DNA of 64,000 bases from Neogemmobacter tilapiae (GCF_014652215.1 NZ_BMYJ01000004.1:248001-312000), one strand, 5' to 3'. Numbered from the stretch's first letter, positions 7,851 through 16,850 are shown. Translations and numbers: made by a program. Notes: generated by a model not told the origin, from the letters alone.

Positions 7851-10664
7851 ATGAAAGAGATCGACCCGAAACGCGCCGTCACGCAGATCATCCAGCGCCT
7901 GTCTCTGCGCAAACCACAGGCCGAGGCGCTGCGGCGGCTGGACGATATTGTCGATCTGATCGCGCCCAGCAAGGAAACCGATGTGGCGGTGGCGCGTGAC
8001 GCCGTGCGCGCGGCCTATGGCCAACTGCCTGATGCAGCGTTTGAGGATTTTGAGCGGGACTTTCCGTCGATCTGTTTTGCGTTGGCGACGGGGGTGGGCA
8101 AGACGCGGCTGATGGGGGCCTTTATCAGCTATCTTTATATGATCGGGAAAAGCCGGAACTTCTTTGTTCTGGCGCCGAACCTGACGATCTATGAAAAGCT
8201 GCTGGCGGATTTCCAGCCAACCAGCGCGAAATATGTGTTCCGGGGGATCGAGGCCTTTGCGCATGACGCGCCGCTGATCGTGAACGCGGAAAACTATGAA
8301 GAAGGGCGCGGGGTTCGGGGGACGGATTTCTTTGGGCGTGAAGGCGCGATCATCAACATCTTCAACATCTCCAAGATCAACTCCGAAGTGCGGGGCGGCA
8401 ATGCGCCCCGGATCAAGCGGTTGCAGGAATATATCGGGGAAAGCTATTTCGCCTATCTGTCGGGGCTGGATGATCTGGTGCTGCTGATGGACGAGGCGCA
8501 CCGCTATCGCGGGTCGGCCGGGGCGCGGGCGATTGCGGAACTAAAGCCGATCCTGGGGCTGGAGGTGACAGCGACGCCGATGTCGGTGGGGGCCAGACCG
8601 CAGGCGTTCAAGAACGTGGTCTATCGCTATGACCTGCCGGACGCGATGGAAGACGGCTATGTCAAGGAACCGGCGGTCGGCACGCGGGCGAACTTTGACC
8701 CGAAATCGGTGGACGAGGCCGCGCTGGAGCGGATCAAGCTGGAAGATGGGATCAATTACCACGAGCATGTGAAAGTGGCGCTGGAAAGCCATGCGCGGCA
8801 GCATGGGGTGCGGGTGGTGCGGCCCTTCGTGCTGGTGGTGACAAAGGACACGGCCCATGCGCGGCAGGTGCGGGACTTCATCGAATCGGACCAGTTCTTT
8901 GAAGGGCGGTATCGGGGACGGGTGATCGAGATTCATTCGAAACTGTCCGGCGAGGAAACGGACGAAAACGCGCAGCGGCTGTTGAACATCGAAAAGGGCG
9001 GCGACACGGATATCGTGATCCATGTGAACAAGCTGAAGGAAGGGTGGGATGTCTCGAACCTGTTCACAATTGTGCCGCTGCGGGCGTCGGCCTCGGAAAT
9101 CCTGACCGAGCAGACTTTGGGGCGGGGGCTGCGGTTGCCCTATGGCAAGCGGACGGGCGTGGCGGTGGTCGATCAGTTGACGGTGATCGCGCATGAGCGG
9201 TTCAACGACCTGATCGAGCGGGCGAAAGAGGACAATGGGGTCACGCGAAGGCTGAAGACGGTCACGATCGGCGAGGGGGGGGATGTGCCGGCATCAAAGC
9301 CAGTGTTGGTGACGGCCCCCTGTGTCGTCGATCAGATGCTGCAAGAGGCCGAGGCGCAGGCGGCGGCCGCTGCGGCGGCGGGTGGCCCGCCGGGCCCCTA
9401 TGATCCGCCACCGCAGGCATCGACCCCCGGCCTTGCAGAAGCCGCGTCATCGTTCGGGTGTCAGCGGCCCGAAGAGTTTGCGCTGGCAAGGACGGTGCTC
9501 AACGTTGTGCTGCCCAATGTGAGCAAACAGGTGTCGTCGATGCGGGATCTCCAGGATCCGAAGGTGATTCAGCTGATCACCGAAACGGCTTTGGCAACCC
9601 AGAAGGTCGATGAGGGGCAGTTTGTCTTTGTGACGCCGGAACGGGCCGCAACTGTGGTGGAAGCGGTCTGCAAACAGCTGATCGAGCGGACGATCGCCAT
9701 CCCGACCTTGACGATCACGCCGAAGGATCAGGTCTCGTTCGGGTTCCGGGCCTTCCAACTGGACTTGAAAAGCTGGAACTATCAGCCGCTGTCGCGAGAG
9801 TTGCTGATCCAGGTCCTGCGGACGGAACAGCGGGCGATCATTTCCGGTGAAGCGGGGGGCGAACTGCCAGAGCGGCTTGAGGATTACATCGTCGCCAAAC
9901 TGATGGACTTTGCCGAGGTAGATTATGACGCGCACGCGGCGATCCTTTACGATCTGGCGGGGCAGGTGGTGGCGCATTTCCGGCGGAAATACGCTGAAGA
10001 AGAAAAGCTGCGCACGGTGTTGCAAGGCCATGCGCGGGCGATGTCCGAGGCCATTTTCGTGCAGATGAAACAGAACATGTGGCGGGGGCAGACGCGCTAT
10101 CGTGTGACCTTGAACACGGCCTTTGACCAACTGCGACCGCAGACCTTCGACGGCAGCGGAACGGGCGTGATGCGCGACTTTCGCAATCCACCAGAGCAAT
10201 TGAACCAAATCAAGCGCTTCATTTTCACGGGGTTCACGAAGGGCTGCTACAAGATGGCCAAGTTCGACTCGGATACCGAGCGGAAGATGGCCGTCCTTCT
10301 GGAGCGCGACCCTGACGTGCGCTTGTGGATGAAACCAGGTCCGAACCAGTTCAAGATTTTCGATTCTGACGGTGTCCCCTACCAGCCGGATTTCGTGGTC
10401 GAGACGGACAAAGAGAAGCTGATCATCGAAACAAAGCGCAGCAGCGAGTTGACGGACGCCGGGGTGTTGCGAAAGGCCGAGACGGCTGCATTGTGGGCCT
10501 TCATTGCGACGCAGGCGCAAGCGGCGCTACCCGGCGAGAAGTCATGGTCGTATCTGTTGGTGCCTGACACAGCAGTTCTTGAAAATGCGACGGTCGGCGG
10601 ATTGATTTCGGCGCATGTGCGGTTAGCGGATACCGATCTTCGCGCCCGATATGACCTTCACTAA
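7851..10664 (+). CDS. Type III-like Res, DEAD/DEAH helicase-endonuclease subunit
   Basis: A 937-residue protein with an SF2 helicase core: Walker A LATGVGKTRLMG (about residue 80), DEAH box LLMDEAHRYRG (about 212-222), LEVTATPMSVG, and motif VI EQTLGRGLRLPYG. The C-terminal part has a PD-(D/E)XK nuclease signature, PDFVVETDKEKLIIETK (about 845-861), as in type III Res. I chose ATG 7851 because AGGAGG at 7838-7843 is correctly spaced for it; GTG 7845 is too close. The start is two bases past the Mod stop, so translation is probably coupled. With Mod it should make an ATP-dependent restriction enzyme; the role of the SNF2 partner is unknown. Confidence 0.9.
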   Translation: MKEIDPKRAVTQIIQRLSLRKPQAEALRRLDDIVDLIAPSKETDVAVARDAVRAAYGQLPDAAFEDFERDFPSICFALATGVGKTRLMGAFISYLYMIGKSRNFFVLAPNLTIYEKLLADFQPTSAKYVFRGIEAFAHDAPLIVNAENYEEGRGVRGTDFFGREGAIINIFNISKINSEVRGGNAPRIKRLQEYIGESYFAYLSGLDDLVLLMDEAHRYRGSAGARAIAELKPILGLEVTATPMSVGARPQAFKNVVYRYDLPDAMEDGYVKEPAVGTRANFDPKSVDEAALERIKLEDGINYHEHVKVALESHARQHGVRVVRPFVLVVTKDTAHARQVRDFIESDQFFEGRYRGRVIEIHSKLSGEETDENAQRLLNIEKGGDTDIVIHVNKLKEGWDVSNLFTIVPLRASASEILTEQTLGRGLRLPYGKRTGVAVVDQLTVIAHERFNDLIERAKEDNGVTRRLKTVTIGEGGDVPASKPVLVTAPCVVDQMLQEAEAQAAAAAAAGGPPGPYDPPPQASTPGLAEAASSFGCQRPEEFALARTVLNVVLPNVSKQVSSMRDLQDPKVIQLITETALATQKVDEGQFVFVTPERAATVVEAVCKQLIERTIAIPTLTITPKDQVSFGFRAFQLDLKSWNYQPLSRELLIQVLRTEQRAIISGEAGGELPERLEDYIVAKLMDFAEVDYDAHAAILYDLAGQVVAHFRRKYAEEEKLRTVLQGHARAMSEAIFVQMKQNMWRGQTRYRVTLNTAFDQLRPQTFDGSGTGVMRDFRNPPEQLNQIKRFIFTGFTKGCYKMAKFDSDTERKMAVLLERDPDVRLWMKPGPNQFKIFDSDGVPYQPDFVVETDKEKLIIETKRSSELTDAGVLRKAETAALWAFIATQAQAALPGEKSWSYLLVPDTAVLENATVGGLISAHVRLADTDLRARYDLH

Positions 10665-11023
10665 GAACAGATTGGTCGTGCCATATGGGACCGCGCGACC
10701 GGTGGGTGGGACCGGCCACCGCCGATCCCAAATCTTCCGGTTCAGGTCACGGAATGCACCTGAACTTGTTCCGGATTCAGATTGTCGAGCGGTGGGCGGT
10801 CCGGCATGCTGCGTGGCGAGGCGTTCAATGATCGGCTGAACGCACTCGATAGGGCCGCACATTCATTGCACAGGCCACCCTCCGGTCCATCCTGCGCAGT
10901 TCATCGTCGCGCCGACATATTCGCCGTTTCAGCGCACGGTGTTCCTTCGATCCGGTCGGCCGACTTTCGATCGCGTCCCAAAGGGTTCTGCCATTCCCGG
11001 CTCGCCGGCCTCCGCCCGCCCCA
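10665..11023. other. Intergenic region between convergent Res and GntR genes
   Basis: About 360 bases with no recognisable gene, clear terminator or attachment site. The short frames present have mixed codon use and no family resemblance. As the downstream border of the SNF2-Mod-Res cassette it is the place where an integration scar would be expected, but I see no repeat of the upstream border sequence. Confidence 0.35.
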
Positions 11024-11821
11024 TCACCCAGACGGCTTTCCCTTCTGCACGAACAAATCCGTGTTCCCTAACAACCGCTTCACAGCCTTGCGCGCCGCTT
11101 CCGGCTTTTGCAGCCGGATCTGCTTTTCGATGTCTTCATGCATATCCTGCGCATGGCGCAGGTCATTGGCCTCACGGGTCACATGCACGAAAAGGTTTTC
11201 CAGCGCCGAGCTGATCAGCACCCCCAAAGGCAGCAGCAGGTCGTTCCCCGCCGCCCGCAGGATTGCCACATGAAACCGCATATCGGCCTTGGACCGCAGG
11301 GCAAGACTTGCCGCCGTTCCCATATCGGCGCAGGCCTGACTAATTTCCCGCATCTGATCGTCGTTCCGCCGCGCCGCCGCCAGGGCTGCCGCTTCCGGCT
11401 CGATGATATGCCGGAACTCTTGCACCGAACGCAGATAATCGGCCCGATGCGGGCTTTCCGCATACCAACCCAGCACATCCCGGTCGAATAGGTTCCAATT
11501 CTCGCGTTGTTCTACCCGGCTGCCGATCTTTGGGCGCGAGGACAAAAGCCCTTTCGCCATCAGCATCTTGATCGCTTCACGCACAGCGGTGCGGCTTACG
11601 CCAAAATTCTCGCCCCACTGCGCCTCGTTCGGCAGGATCGAACCTTCCGGAAACTCGCCCTGCACGATCCGCCGACCGATATCATCCGCGATCTGCGCGT
11701 GAACCATGGCCCCCGCAATCAGCCGCTGACTGCCTGCGGCCCGTCCTTGCGCCTGGCCCGCAGCCCTTGGCGCCCTTTGCCCAGCGGATCCCTGCGTTCC
11801 GCTGTCCGGTTTACCTGCCAT
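11024..11821 (-). CDS. GntR-family (FadR/FCD-type) transcriptional regulator
   Basis: A 265-residue protein. After a low-complexity lead of about 35 residues comes a winged HTH (ILPNEAQWGENFGVSRTAVR, then EAIKML) and a helical FCD effector domain (EFRHIIEPEAAALAAARRND onward) as in FadR-type regulators that sense carboxylates or sugar acids. A shorter start at an internal Met (MVHAQIADD) is possible because no strong ribosome binding site precedes ATG 11821. It lies 18 bases downstream of the permease gene on the same strand, so it probably belongs to that transport operon. It is the natural candidate to bind the palindrome at 13675-13690. Confidence 0.85.
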   Translation of the reverse strand: MAGKPDSGTQGSAGQRAPRAAGQAQGRAAGSQRLIAGAMVHAQIADDIGRRIVQGEFPEGSILPNEAQWGENFGVSRTAVREAIKMLMAKGLLSSRPKIGSRVEQRENWNLFDRDVLGWYAESPHRADYLRSVQEFRHIIEPEAAALAAARRNDDQMREISQACADMGTAASLALRSKADMRFHVAILRAAGNDLLLPLGVLISSALENLFVHVTREANDLRHAQDMHEDIEKQIRLQKPEAARKAVKRLLGNTDLFVQKGKPSG

Positions 11822-11839
11822 TCAAACACCCACTTGCCC

Positions 11840-12856
11840 CTAACTATTGCGATAGGCACGGATGCGGTCAAAGGCAACCGCCAGAACGATGAAAGTGCCG
11901 ACGAAAGCCCCTTGCCAGAAGGTGCTTACACCCAGAAGGATGAGGCTGTTGCGAATGATTTCAATCAGCGCGGCACCGACCACCGCCCCAAACACCGTCC
12001 CCGCCCCACCCATCAGATTGGCCCCGCCGATCACAGCGGCGGCAATCACCGTCAATTCCAGCGACTGCCCCAGATTGGTCGTAACCCCCCCCAACCAACC
12101 CGCCATCAAGACGCCCGCAACCCCCGCCATCAGCGACGAAAACATAAAGACGCTGATCTTGGTCAAGGGAACCCGGATTCCGGTCATTGTCGCCGCCCGT
12201 TCATTGGCCCCAATGGCAAACACATGCACCCCCCAGCGCGTCCAGTTCAGCAAAAAGCCGGTCAGCAGCGCCAGCAGGGTCAGCGCCACCACCGGATGGG
12301 GAAGCCCGAACGTCGACCCCCCGCCGACCCAGAACAGCAGGGTTTCATCCGGCCCGAACTGAAAGATCATCTTGTTGTCCGACAAAACCATCGCCAGCGA
12401 CCGTGCCACCGACAGCATCCCCAGTGTCACCACAAACGATGGCATGCCCACCACCGCGATCAGAATGCCGTTGATCAGCCCCACCAGCAGCGCTGCCGCC
12501 AAGGCCATCGCTGACGCCACCCAAAACGATTGCCCCGCATTCATCTGAATCGCCAGAATCATTGCGGAAAGGCAAAGCACCGACCCAACTGACAGGTCGA
12601 TCCCCCCCGAAATGATCACCACCGTCATGCCCAAGGCCACAATCGCCACAAAGGCAAAGTTGCGTGTCACATTGAACAGGTTCTGCGGCGTCGCAAAACT
12701 GTCGGTCACAAGGCCCAGCGTCAGCGCCGCCAGTGCCGCTGCCAGAAAGACCCAAAAGGCCTGCTGCCCAATAAAGGTCGCCAGACCGGTCTGCGTCTGC
12801 CGCGTCATCACCGCATCCAGATCGGCGGTGCTGGAGGTTTGGTTGGCGTCAAGCAT
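11840..12856 (-). CDS. Sugar ABC transporter permease (RbsC-like)
   Basis: A 338-residue, strongly hydrophobic protein of the branched-chain/ribose permease family, with the hallmark VIISGGIDLSVGSV near residue 80 and about eight to ten predicted membrane helices. It forms the inner-membrane channel of a carbohydrate importer. ATG 12856 is preferred over the upstream TTG because GGAGCG is correctly placed; the start overlaps the end of the ATPase gene by 8 bases, implying translational coupling. It is likely to work with the ATPase at 12849-13589 and with one of the two binding proteins encoded on the other strand. Confidence 0.88.
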   Translation of the reverse strand: MLDANQTSSTADLDAVMTRQTQTGLATFIGQQAFWVFLAAALAALTLGLVTDSFATPQNLFNVTRNFAFVAIVALGMTVVIISGGIDLSVGSVLCLSAMILAIQMNAGQSFWVASAMALAAALLVGLINGILIAVVGMPSFVVTLGMLSVARSLAMVLSDNKMIFQFGPDETLLFWVGGGSTFGLPHPVVALTLLALLTGFLLNWTRWGVHVFAIGANERAATMTGIRVPLTKISVFMFSSLMAGVAGVLMAGWLGGVTTNLGQSLELTVIAAAVIGGANLMGGAGTVFGAVVGAALIEIIRNSLILLGVSTFWQGAFVGTFIVLAVAFDRIRAYRNS

Positions 12857-13589
12857 GTTCAATCGCTCCGGTGATCAGACCTGTCACTTCTTCGGGTGAA
12901 GTCTGGGAAATGGGCTTGTCGGCCACCACACTGCCCCGCCGCAGCACCACCACCCGGTCGGCCACCGAAAAGACGTCTGGCATCCGGTGGCTGATCAGCA
13001 CCACCGCCACACCCTGATCTTGCAACATGCGGATCAGGTTCAAGACTTCCGCCACCTGCCGCACCGAAATGGCGGCGGTCGGTTCATCCATCAGCACCAG
13101 CCGCGCATTCGACAGCCGTGTTCGCGCGATGGCCACCGCCTGACGTTGACCGCCCGACATCGAACGCACCAGATCGCGCGGGCGGGTTTCGGATTTCAGC
13201 TCTTTGAACAAGGCCGCCGCTTGCCTGTTCATGGCCGCATAATCAACGATCCGCAGCGGCCCGATCTGCCGCGTCAATTCGCGCCCCAGAAAGACATTGA
13301 CCGCCGCCGTCAGGTTGTCGCACAGGGCAAGATCTTGATAAACAATCTCAATCCCATTTTTCCGCGCATCCAGGGGCCCGTGAAAGCTCACCTCATGATC
13401 GCCGATCTGCATCTGACCGTGGCTGGGGCGAAAGTTGCCCGCGATGATTTTGACCAAGGTCGATTTCCCCGCGCCATTGTCACCCATCAGGCCAATGACC
13501 TGCCCCGGCTCGATGGTCAGCGACACGTTTTTCAAGGCCTGAATCGCCCCGAAATTCTTTGAAACACCGGTCAATCGCAGCACGGACAT
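12849..13589 (-). CDS. Sugar ABC transporter ATP-binding protein, single nucleotide-binding domain
   Basis: A 246-residue ATPase with Walker A GDNGAGKSTL, Q-loop in EIVYQDLAL, signature SMSGGQRQ, Walker B LVLMDEPTA and switch His in VLISHR. It carries one nucleotide-binding domain, unlike the two-domain RbsA-type gene at 16905, so it should act as a homodimer. ATG 13589 is chosen because a GGGGAG box precedes it and homology begins there; the frame stays open further upstream without family resemblance. It is the first gene of the minus-strand operon (ATPase, permease, GntR), facing the epimerase/binding-protein operon. Confidence 0.88.
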   Translation of the reverse strand: MSVLRLTGVSKNFGAIQALKNVSLTIEPGQVIGLMGDNGAGKSTLVKIIAGNFRPSHGQMQIGDHEVSFHGPLDARKNGIEIVYQDLALCDNLTAAVNVFLGRELTRQIGPLRIVDYAAMNRQAAALFKELKSETRPRDLVRSMSGGQRQAVAIARTRLSNARLVLMDEPTAAISVRQVAEVLNLIRMLQDQGVAVVLISHRMPDVFSVADRVVVLRRGSVVADKPISQTSPEEVTGLITGAIEHA

Positions 13590-13674
13590 CCAGCCCACTC
13601 CCCTGTTGTTCGCCCCCAGTTCGGTGGTTAGGCCAAAGCCCGCCGTCCCGTCAATGGGCATATTTATATGTCTC

Positions 13675-13690
13675 GTATCATTTATCATAC
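13675..13690. promoter_or_regulatory. Putative GntR operator in the divergent promoter region
   Basis: GTATCATTTATCATAC is an imperfect 16-bp palindrome with matching GTAT/ATAC tips, in the style of GntR-family operators. It lies between the divergent ATPase and epimerase genes, upstream of the promoter proposed at 13698-13726. The linked FCD-type GntR regulator is the likely ligand. This is inferred from sequence form and position. Confidence 0.5.
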
Positions 13691-13697
13691 AAAACAA

Positions 13698-13726
13698 TTG
13701 ACGACCCGCCAAACCCTTGTCTATGA
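13698..13726 (+). promoter_or_regulatory. Putative sigma-70 promoter of the epimerase/binding-protein operon
   Basis: TTGACG at 13698-13703 and CTATGA at 13721-13726 are separated by 17 bases, close to sigma-70 consensus spacing, and lie 22 bases upstream of ATG 13748. The GntR-like palindrome ends 7 bases before the -35 box. Confidence 0.45.
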
Positions 13727-13747
13727 GGTGTCCGTGGAGAGGTGGCG

Positions 13748-14725
13748 ATGAAGATTCTGGTGACAGGGGCGGCGGGCAAGGTCGGGCAGGCGTTCATCGC
13801 GGGCGTCAGGCAATCACGGCCGGGCACCCCCATCGTGGCGTTATGCCACAATCGGCTTTTGCCCAAGGCCGACGACCTGACCCTTGTGCGGGGCTCGTTG
13901 GCCGATGCCGCAACGGCACAAGCGGCACTGGCCCAAGGTGTGACGCATGTCGTCCATCTGGCGACGTGCAAAGAAACACCCGACGAAGTGATGGATGTGA
14001 CGGTGAAAGGCCTGTTCCGGCTGCTGGAAGCCTTTCGCACCAGCCCGACGGCGCAGCGTTTCCTGCTGATCGGCGGCGATGCGGCGGTGGGGCATTTCTT
14101 TCATCGGCATCCGGGGCCGGTGACCGAAGAGACGCCGCACAAGGCCTATCCGGGCTGCTATGCGCTGTCGAAGGTGCTGGAAGAGGTGATGGTCCAGCAA
14201 TATGGCATCCAATACGGGCTGGACTGGTGCTGCCTGCGCGCCCCTTGGATCATGGAAAAGGACGACTTCCGGGCCAGCCTGTCCTTTGGACCGGACCTTT
14301 TCGGCGGGCCGGACTGGCGGGCGATGGTGGGCGATGTTGTGGCTGACAAGGCGATGGCCAAGGGGGCCATTCCCCTGCTGCTCGACCCCGAAGGAAACCC
14401 CGTCAAACGCAACTTCGTGCATGTGCAGGATCTGGTCGCCGCGATCCTGATCGCGCTGGACCATCCCGCTGCCCGACAGCGGCTTTATAACATCGCGATG
14501 GATGAACCCGTCGACTATGGCGCACTGGCCGCCTATCTGCACCGCACGCGCGGCTTGGGCCATGTGCCGGTGCAAGGCCCCTATCACAGCACTTGGCTTT
14601 CCAACACGCGGGCCAAGGCAGAACTGGGTTGGCGGCCGCAATACAACCTTGAAAAACTTGTGGAATCTGCGTGGTCCCACATCCGGGCGGCCGATGATCC
14701 GCGCCGGATCTGGTATCCCGGCTGA
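13748..14725 (+). CDS. NAD(P)-dependent epimerase/dehydratase (extended SDR)
   Basis: A 325-residue extended short-chain dehydrogenase. The N-terminal nucleotide-binding motif is TGAAGKVGQAF (GxxGxxG), and the catalytic YxxxK is in YALSK (about residue 139). The C-terminal part is the sugar-nucleotide-epimerase type. It probably oxidises or epimerises the carbohydrate brought in by the neighbouring transporters. ATG 13748 is preferred over GTG 13742 because GAGAGG lies at proper spacing. It is first in the + strand operon, about 50 bases before binding protein 1. The exact substrate (sugar, sugar acid or sugar nucleotide) cannot be read from the sequence. Confidence 0.85.
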   Translation: MKILVTGAAGKVGQAFIAGVRQSRPGTPIVALCHNRLLPKADDLTLVRGSLADAATAQAALAQGVTHVVHLATCKETPDEVMDVTVKGLFRLLEAFRTSPTAQRFLLIGGDAAVGHFFHRHPGPVTEETPHKAYPGCYALSKVLEEVMVQQYGIQYGLDWCCLRAPWIMEKDDFRASLSFGPDLFGGPDWRAMVGDVVADKAMAKGAIPLLLDPEGNPVKRNFVHVQDLVAAILIALDHPAARQRLYNIAMDEPVDYGALAAYLHRTRGLGHVPVQGPYHSTWLSNTRAKAELGWRPQYNLEKLVESAWSHIRAADDPRRIWYPG

Positions 14726-14775
14726 TCGGGCCTTGGCCTGCAAAGAACAACAAAAGCAACAGTGGAGGATGGAAG

Positions 14776-15765
14776 ATGAAAGGTGCGAATATTCTGATGG
14801 CCAGCGTCTCATTGGCCATGCTGGCGGGGGGCGCTTGGGCCGAAGACAAGGTTCTGGCCATCGTCGTCAAAGGGCTGGACAATCCCTTCTTTGAACAGAT
14901 CAATCTGGGCTGCCAAAAGTGGAACGCGGAAAACGCCGGAAAAGGCTATACCTGCTTCTACACCGGCCCTGCCTCGTCCGCCGATGAGGTGGGCGAAGTG
15001 CAGATCGTCGAAGACCTGCTGAACCGCTCGGACGTGGCTGCCATTGCCATTTCACCGTCGAACGCCCCCTTGATGGCCAAGATGCTGCGCGAAAAAGCCC
15101 CCTCGATTCCGGTGATGACGGTCGATGCGGATCTGTCAGCCGAGGATGCCGATCTGCGGGCGACTTACCTTGGGACCGACAACTATCTGATGGGCGTAAA
15201 ATTCGCCGAACATCTGAAAGGGTTGAAGCCCGAAGGCGGCACGGTCTGCCTTCAGCTGGGCAATGTCGCCGCGGCCAACATCAACGCCCGCGCAGCGGGC
15301 ACGCGCGACACGCTGGCCGGTGAAAAGGGCATCGAGCGGCTGGAAGGACAGGGCGGCTGGACCGAAATCGCGGGTTGCCCAGTGTTCACCAACGATCAGG
15401 CGGATCTCGCGAACCAGCAGATGGCCGATACCTTCACCGCCAATCCTGATCTGACGGCCTTTATGCTGATCGGCGGCTGGGCCCAGTTCGCGCCGCAGGC
15501 TTATGCGCAGGTGACCGATCAGGTGATGGCGAAACTGACCGACAAGTCGATGGTCATCGTGGCGGGCGACACCCTGCCGCCGCAGATGGAGGCGCTGAAA
15601 GCCGGGCGCAGCCATGTGCAGGTGGGGCAGCGTCCGTTCGAAATGGGCTATCGCGCACCATCGGTGATGATCGACCTGATCGAGGGCAAAACGGTGGAGC
15701 CGATCATCTTTACCGGCCTTGATGAATGCACCCAGGAAACCGCCGACAGCTGCATCGGCGGCTGA
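14776..15765 (+). CDS. Periplasmic sugar-binding protein 1 (RbsB-like)
   Basis: A 329-residue protein with a classic signal peptide (MKGANILMASVSLAMLAGG, cleavage after AWA). The mature part is a type 1 periplasmic binding protein (LAIVVKGLDNPFFEQINLG), the class that delivers ribose, xylose, inositol and similar ligands to RbsC-type permeases. GGAGG precedes the start. Four Cys in the mature chain could form disulfides. It is encoded just after the SDR gene and followed by an intercistronic hairpin. Whether it serves the minus-strand transporter or the + strand one cannot be decided from position alone. Confidence 0.9.
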   Translation: MKGANILMASVSLAMLAGGAWAEDKVLAIVVKGLDNPFFEQINLGCQKWNAENAGKGYTCFYTGPASSADEVGEVQIVEDLLNRSDVAAIAISPSNAPLMAKMLREKAPSIPVMTVDADLSAEDADLRATYLGTDNYLMGVKFAEHLKGLKPEGGTVCLQLGNVAAANINARAAGTRDTLAGEKGIERLEGQGGWTEIAGCPVFTNDQADLANQQMADTFTANPDLTAFMLIGGWAQFAPQAYAQVTDQVMAKLTDKSMVIVAGDTLPPQMEALKAGRSHVQVGQRPFEMGYRAPSVMIDLIEGKTVEPIIFTGLDECTQETADSCIGG

Positions 15766-15773
15766 CAGCGAGC

Positions 15774-15806
15774 GCCCGGTCGGGCCGTTCCTCGACCTGA
15801 CCGGGC
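15774..15806 (+). terminator. Intercistronic hairpin after binding protein 1
   Basis: An 11-bp stem with one G-U pair (15774-15784 with 15796-15806) and an 11-base loop, followed by a short TTTT run at about 15812. It lies between the two binding-protein genes. Such hairpins commonly stabilise or partly terminate the transcript, so the binding protein is made in excess over the membrane parts. Confidence 0.5.
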
Positions 15807-15887
15807 CGAATTTTGAAACAGCAACAACACCGGAAACGGGGCGACTTTGTCCCGCAGAGGGGTGTTGCCCAAATTTTGGAGACAACA

Positions 15888-16838
15888 ATGAAACGGAACC
15901 GGACATCCCCCTTGGCGATTGTGGCCCTTTTGGCCAGCACTCTGGCTGCGCCGGCGCAGGACAAAAAGGCGCTGGTCTTTGTGGTCAACGGCGCATCGGA
16001 CTTTTGGAAACTGGCCGAGGCCGGGGTCAAGAAGGCACAAGAAGAACTGCCAAACTACGATCTGCAATTCAAATACCCCGAACAGGCGGCCGCCGCCGTG
16101 CAGCAGCGCCTGATGGACGATCTTGTGGCGGCGGGTGTCGCGGCCATCATGGTCAGCGCCGTCGATCCGAAATCCTCGACCGAGGCTTTGAACCGGATCG
16201 GGGGGCAGGTGCCCCTGTTCACCACCGACAGCGACGCGCCCGACACGAATCGTGTGGCCTATATCGGATCGTCCAACACCGACGCCGGAATGCAGGCCGG
16301 GGAAATCGCGTTGAAAGCGATGCCGGATGGCGGCAAATGTATCGGCTTTGTCGGCCTGCCGGGGGCGGACAATGCCCGCGAGCGGATCGACGGGATGAAG
16401 GCCAAGATTGCCGGATCGAATGTCGAACTGATCGACGTGCGGGGCGATGACATCGACATGACCCGCGCCAAGCGAAATGTCGAGGATGCCTTGGCCGCCA
16501 ACCCCGACATCAACTGCATGGTGGGCTTTTATTCCTATAACCCGCCTCGGATTTACGAGGTGCTGAAAGAGGCCGGCAAGCTGGGCCAGATCACCGTCAT
16601 CGCCTTTGACGAAGACCCGATCACCTTGGGCGGCGTGCGCGAAGGCTCGATTGCCGGGACCGTGGTCCAGCAACCCTATGAATGGGGCTATCAGGGGATG
16701 AAGCTGATGGCGGCGGTGCTGGAAGGCGACATGTCGATGATCCCGGAAAACAAGCTGGTGATCGTCCCGACGGCGATCATCGACCAATCCAACGTGGACG
16801 CATTCGAGGCAGAGCTGAAACAGCGCATCGGCGGCTGA
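15888..16838 (+). CDS. Periplasmic sugar-binding protein 2 (RbsB-like)
   Basis: A 316-residue protein with a signal peptide (MKRNRTSPLAIVALLASTLA, cleavage near APAQ). The mature part (ALVFVVNGASDFWKLAEAGV) is a type 1 periplasmic binding protein of the ribose/galactose class, including VDPKSS and TTDSDAPDTNR elements of the binding cleft. The start was chosen for its signal peptide and the TTGGAGA box; an in-frame ATG 75 bases upstream has neither. It shares little with binding protein 1 beyond the fold, so the two probably bind different ligands. A strong hairpin with a T run follows, then the two-domain ATPase and permease. Confidence 0.9.
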   Translation: MKRNRTSPLAIVALLASTLAAPAQDKKALVFVVNGASDFWKLAEAGVKKAQEELPNYDLQFKYPEQAAAAVQQRLMDDLVAAGVAAIMVSAVDPKSSTEALNRIGGQVPLFTTDSDAPDTNRVAYIGSSNTDAGMQAGEIALKAMPDGGKCIGFVGLPGADNARERIDGMKAKIAGSNVELIDVRGDDIDMTRAKRNVEDALAANPDINCMVGFYSYNPPRIYEVLKEAGKLGQITVIAFDEDPITLGGVREGSIAGTVVQQPYEWGYQGMKLMAAVLEGDMSMIPENKLVIVPTAIIDQSNVDAFEAELKQRIGG

Positions 16839-16850
16839 CCCTTGAAGCGT

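Noticed and set aside
9447-10520. Open frame of 357 codons opposite the Res gene
   Set aside because: Lies entirely within the well-supported Res coding region and has no domain resemblance.
3291-10664. Assignment of the cassette to class 1 DISARM
   Set aside because: An SNF2 helicase and a methyltransferase are present, but drmA, drmB and drmC are absent, the methyltransferase is Mod-like, and a type III Res subunit is present instead.
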